Shown here: one piece after another, positions 60,195 through 64,000 of the stretch
Position numbering within the stretch: the stretch's first letter is position 1
Layout of the letters: every line of letters starts with the position of its first letter
Origin: Rotaria socialis
Taxonomy: Eukaryota; Rotifera; Eurotatoria; Philodinida; Philodinidae
Length of the DNA: 64,000 bases
Reading direction: 5' to 3'
NCBI GenBank assembly: GCA_905331475.1
Contig: CAJNYU010003827.1
Coordinates: forward strand, 87,103-151,102
Translations under genes and position numbers: made by a program
Notes under the pieces: model-generated
Database searches by the model: none
Told to the model about the DNA's origin: nothing
Seen by the model: only the letters and a program-made list of their open reading frames with translations

Positions 60195-60240
60195 AACCAC
60201 ATGATGAGTCCCTTGACCAAGGACGAAACGCGTCGTAGTT
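60195..60240 (+). ncRNA. Hammerhead motif, C3 changed
   Basis: AACCAC / GTAGTT pair as stem I with one mismatch. TGATGAG, stem II GTCC/GGAC, GAAAC and GCGTC match the consensus. The base before TGATGAG is A instead of the invariant C3, so activity is doubtful. The C-rich tract ACGCCCTCACACCCCC follows at about 60252-60267. Confidence 0.65.
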
Positions 60241-60317
60241 GCTACAAATACACGCCCTCACACCCCCATAATTTATTTGTGATCGTTTAGATCATCGAAT
60301 AATTATACAAAATTCAA

Positions 60318-60363
60318 GCCATCTTATGAGTCCTTTAGTAGGGGCGAAATCGCAATCATGGTT
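60318..60363 (+). ncRNA. Degenerate hammerhead motif, G5 changed
   Basis: GCCAT / ATGGT stem I, stem II GTCC/GGGC (one wobble), GAAA, and a two-pair stem III (AT/AT) with a CGCA loop before ATC. The core reads CTTATGAG where CTGATGAG is required. Sequence close to the motif at 57651 (same stem I, similar loop). It is followed by a CACGCCCCACACCC tract (60377-60390). Confidence 0.6.
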
Positions 60364-63300
60364 GCTAATCTAAAACACGCCCCACACCCACACCGACACA
60401 CTTAAAAAGTCTATGAATATGAATAAGCGCGAAATACATTACATGTACATCTTAAATAGACCCATTGAAACATGAAGAACTTTGATTGTGCACCTCCCTG
60501 TCTTGCAACTAACACGTTTCAACACATATAACATCTTAAGACGTTTAGATAGACCATAACATTCTCTAAGAGATTTCTAACAGAACAGCGCCGATTTTGT
60601 AACTACATTCGAAACACTACGAGTTATCAAACAACAAACCTATTGTGAAGCGATTAGTCCGATAACTTTGCCGAACTAAGCACCCGTTTCTGCGATGCCA
60701 TACCTTTCCCGATCATGCCTCAAAGTCTCATTCTTTCCTTTTTCACAACCATAGATATAGAATGATGCGGATTGTTTTTCCAAAACAATGTATGCCCTGA
60801 ACTTATACGCCAAACATAATACACATCATGCCACAATTATTAAACGAGTGCGAAAAACTTAGTAGGGGAAACTGAGATCCATTTTCTGCACTGTTGCCTC
60901 AACAGCAGCAAAGTTGCCATTGTTTTTTCGGCACGGAAACACTACCATTTTATACAACTTGAAAAGCTCTATCAATTGGCATATAAATCATCGCGAAGCA
61001 AGAAAGTTATCTTATACAGGTACAGTAGAAGAAAACTTGGATTGCAGTGATTTTGCTAGATTTTTCATAACACTATCTTTAATTTTGTTGGTAAAAACAC
61101 TCAGCGCATTTTTTTGGGTAGTCCTGTGCGTGTTTTCAATATCTTCGAAGCGAAAAATAGAATGGGCCGATTACTTTGCTTATACGCCCCTCCTTTGTTC
61201 TGCGTAGAAAGAAGTTATTCCTCATTAAAAGAACACGTGGTTGCAGCTGGAAAATTGGAAATACTCTGCTCTACTATTCGCACAAAGATACTAATGTAAA
61301 ACATACATTCTACTTTGATTTCTGTACCGAGAGTCTATGCGCTATGACTTCTAGAATACGAAGTGAAGCTGTTACTTCAAAAACTTATGAGGTGATGGAA
61401 AAACTGGTCATATGAATCTTATCTGTTGTCATAGAAACACATTGACACATGTTGTAATCAATAAAATGCATTTTCTTGCTAAAAAGTATTCTATGCTGAC
61501 TGCGTTAAAACGAGCTTTGAAACAGCAACGAGTTGGAAGATTTCAAAGATCGACTATGAAACACGCATTTGGTTGCTCCACAAATGTTGCATTATAGACT
61601 CATAGAAGCGTATTTTGTTTTCAACTGATAATTGGAAAGATTATGCACTCAACAGATTGAAGAGTTCTTAAGATATTTCAATTTCGCTTTCGAAAAGAAC
61701 TTATGATTCGCTGTGCTTCAGTGAAAAACAATATTGTATAATAATAAACCATTCAAAACAGTCTGTTAGTCTCATAAACTTTATTAAGCTACCCTTTTAG
61801 CGATTATCAGTATCATAAACTCCTCGGCAAATATAATCCTTGAATTCATCAACATTAACGTGAGTATATTATACATTGCAGTGTTATAAATCCTTTAAGG
61901 TTTATTCGCATTCGCATATCCTTTTAAATATTTTTCACCTTGATAAAGGCTTCTAAAGAACACTTTTTATGCTAGGATTTCTTCCGAAGGGGAATATCAA
62001 GAAACGTTCTCCCATTCGGGTTCTTAATGCCGGTAGACCTTTAAAAGCGTATACTAAATGGTTTACGACACTAATGATCCTTAAAAATGAGGTATGATAG
62101 GATTTATGAGGCTATTAAACTCTTTTAAAGGGTTTATTATTCTTTACTAATCTTTTTCAGTATCGGAAGAGATGGGGATTAACTCTCATTATCGTAACAT
62201 ATGAAGGTATATTTGCTAGTATTAGAAATGAACATGATCAAATTATTCAACATTTCATAGAACGTCAGAAGCCTCTTATTAGATCGATTATTTAGTGCCA
62301 GGTCATTTGTTTCAACACAGTGCCACCTTGGGTTAGTTATAATAAATCGTAAGTAAGAATTTACTAAAATATGTCAAGTCTAAATAACGAGAACAGCCGG
62401 GTTCTTTACTCCTGATATATACATAGAAGTTAACGCAAAAGTCAATCTTTACTCTTGCATATTACCCTTCGTGAACTCTATCAATAGTAACACTTCTTTC
62501 CGAACGAAACTTAGTAAAACCATACATATTTTATTGTTAGTCCATGAATTTCTCAACTGAATACGAAAATAACGCAAAATTTCGTCTATTCTAAATTCCT
62601 TCTGAAGGATAACTACTCATATTAAACGGAGTTTCGAAATTGGCTAGAAATACTATTTTTGCACGAATAGAGAATATTAAAACAGAATAAGACAAATTTT
62701 TGAAATTTTTCCTAGTCTAGATTGAAGAATGAAAGCGTTGTCATACGTTCGAATAATGCATATAAATAATATTGAAACGCAGTGTGACGGATTAGTTTAA
62801 TAAACTCAGTGCGAGAAAATGCCTTACTTGATATTTAAGAGAGAGTCCATGAGGCCATCAAAGATCAGGTCCTATATGCCGGCACTGGACAAAATTTAAA
62901 ACTTTGATTTGATGCCTTCATCTTAATCAGCATTGTTTAAAACCTCTAAACCTGAATTTCTAGTGCATTTGGATGAATCGGTAAAAAGTTAGCCTAATAC
63001 GACTTTCGGGACCCTCAAGTAGTTACAGGAAAAATTTCATCAAAAATTATCTTTTTAAAGCTGATTATTTTAATATAATAAAAGGTTAACAAAATGTTTA
63101 CTATAATATGCTAAAAGATAGAGCTTTAAACGCTGAACAAAATGAACTATTTAGATATAATGTTTTAGTAGACTAATCAAGAGTTATATATCAAAAACTT
63201 TTCGTGGGTGCCCATTCTTTTGAGTAAAAACATGCCAATTTTTTGCAGTATATCAGCTGCCATTCAGCTATTTTAAGTGGTTCCAAGCTGAATTTTGTAT

Positions 63301-63960
63301 AGGTTATACATAGGCATGTAACGAGACCGAGTTCTCGGTCGCGGTCTGTCTCGGTCATGATATTGATATCAACTAGTTTCAGTCTCCGTTTTAGAACATT
63401 GTTCATGAGACGAGTATGAAAATCGATCTATCCATAAAAACATCGTAAATATCTGCAGCGTTATGTGTATTATACTGTCATCACTTGTTAAAAACGTGGC
63501 CGTTTTATGATGATTATGATTTAAAACGGTAAACACTAACCTTCAAAGTTAATAAAGACTTGCTTAATCTACGCCATTGTGTGTCGATCTCAATGTGTGT
63601 TAGCTCGGTCTCTGCTTTATAAATTAGACTATGGAAAATGAGGAAGTTTGTCCATAGAGATGCACGCGGGTCAGCAAATTGTTAACAAAAAAAGAGGATT
63701 TTCCTCCGTAAATTACCTAGAAAACGGAAAGAGCCTTTTACTGCATGGTAATCGCATTGACTTTATCTAATTCCACGCACAAGGAAAACTACGGATCAAT
63801 TGAAAAAATGTCCCAGTTTCGACCAATCTTGATTAAATCTAAATCTTGCAACTTCTGATTGTTTTGACTTTCACAGGAACAGTTTTCGTTCTAGTCGGCC
63901 TTTCTGATCATACATACTACTAGATGAAATAAAGCTAATAAGTTCGTAGCAGAGGCCGAA
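60364..63960. other. Right-end region, no recognisable gene
   Basis: Several overlapping short plus-strand frames at 60.9-61.6 kb show no convincing domain. Near 63320 the palindromic GACCGAGTTCTCGGTC stands out and may belong to an unclassified repeat. Otherwise A+T-rich. Confidence 0.4.
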
Positions 63961-64000
63961 ACGGGGTGGGGGGGGGGGGGCGGGGAAAGGTTTACCCGGG
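63961..64000. other. Low-quality G-rich contig end
   Basis: The last 40 bases are dominated by a G run interrupted by T, C and A, like the C run at 8.6 kb. Probably a sequencing artefact. Confidence 0.75.

Noticed and set aside
60914-61597. Overlapping plus-strand frames, one with VERSYSSLKEHV reminiscent of hAT dimerisation regions
   Set aside because: Requires several frameshifts and stops, and the similarity covers fewer than 20 residues; no transposon ends found.
1-64000. CRISPR arrays, bacterial operons, prophage
   Set aside because: No spaced direct-repeat array; genes have GT-AG introns, signal peptides and animal domains, so the DNA is eukaryotic.

Overview
This looks like nuclear DNA of a small-genome animal, most likely a bdelloid rotifer. 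It is about two-thirds A+T. The genes are intron-rich with GT-AG introns of about 45-75 bp, the protein set is metazoan, and the right part holds hammerhead-ribozyme motifs next to C-rich tracts like the C strand of the bdelloid telomere repeat (TGTGGG). The organism is an inference; no rRNA or other marker gene is present. Exon joins below were made by hand from splice sites and checked for phase.

Left arm (1-8.7 kb): transposon-scarred DNA. It has a hAT-type zinc-finger fragment abutting a broken ADP-ribosylglycohydrolase fragment, a 1.5 kb inverted-repeat element that carries a MITE and a near-perfect foldback element, a separate MITE, one CRAL-TRIO lipid-transfer gene, and an assembly scar (9 N plus 92 C).

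Gene-rich middle (8.7-56.2 kb): calreticulin (+); LRRC56 (-), head to head with a squid/hnRNP D-like two-RRM protein (+); a predicted myristoylated EF-hand protein (+); a repeat-rich gap with GC-rich MITEs; CDC25 phosphatase (+); a secreted protein with a C-terminal hedgehog-type Hint domain (+); a GPI-anchored Ly6/uPAR-like protein (-); a TTLL3/8-type tubulin glycylase with possible alternative 3' exons (+); a small secreted orphan (-); LAPTM4 (-) and TMEM161 (-) in a tight tandem; and the HEN1 small-RNA methyltransferase (-). Two ciliary genes are present (LRRC56 for outer dynein arm assembly or transport, TTLL3/8 for axonemal glycylation). HEN1 protects small RNAs and lies next to the transposon-rich right arm. 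Two gene remnants (near 39.5 and 54.3 kb) and a 111-residue orphan are weaker calls.

Right arm (56.5-64 kb): an internally deleted Tigger/pogo element that still encodes its DNA-binding domain, then about 3 kb with four same-strand hammerhead motifs, two tandem-repeat arrays and telomere-like tracts. I read this as decayed Penelope-like (Athena/terminon) retroelement DNA. The last 3.6 kb has no recognisable gene and ends in a low-quality G run.
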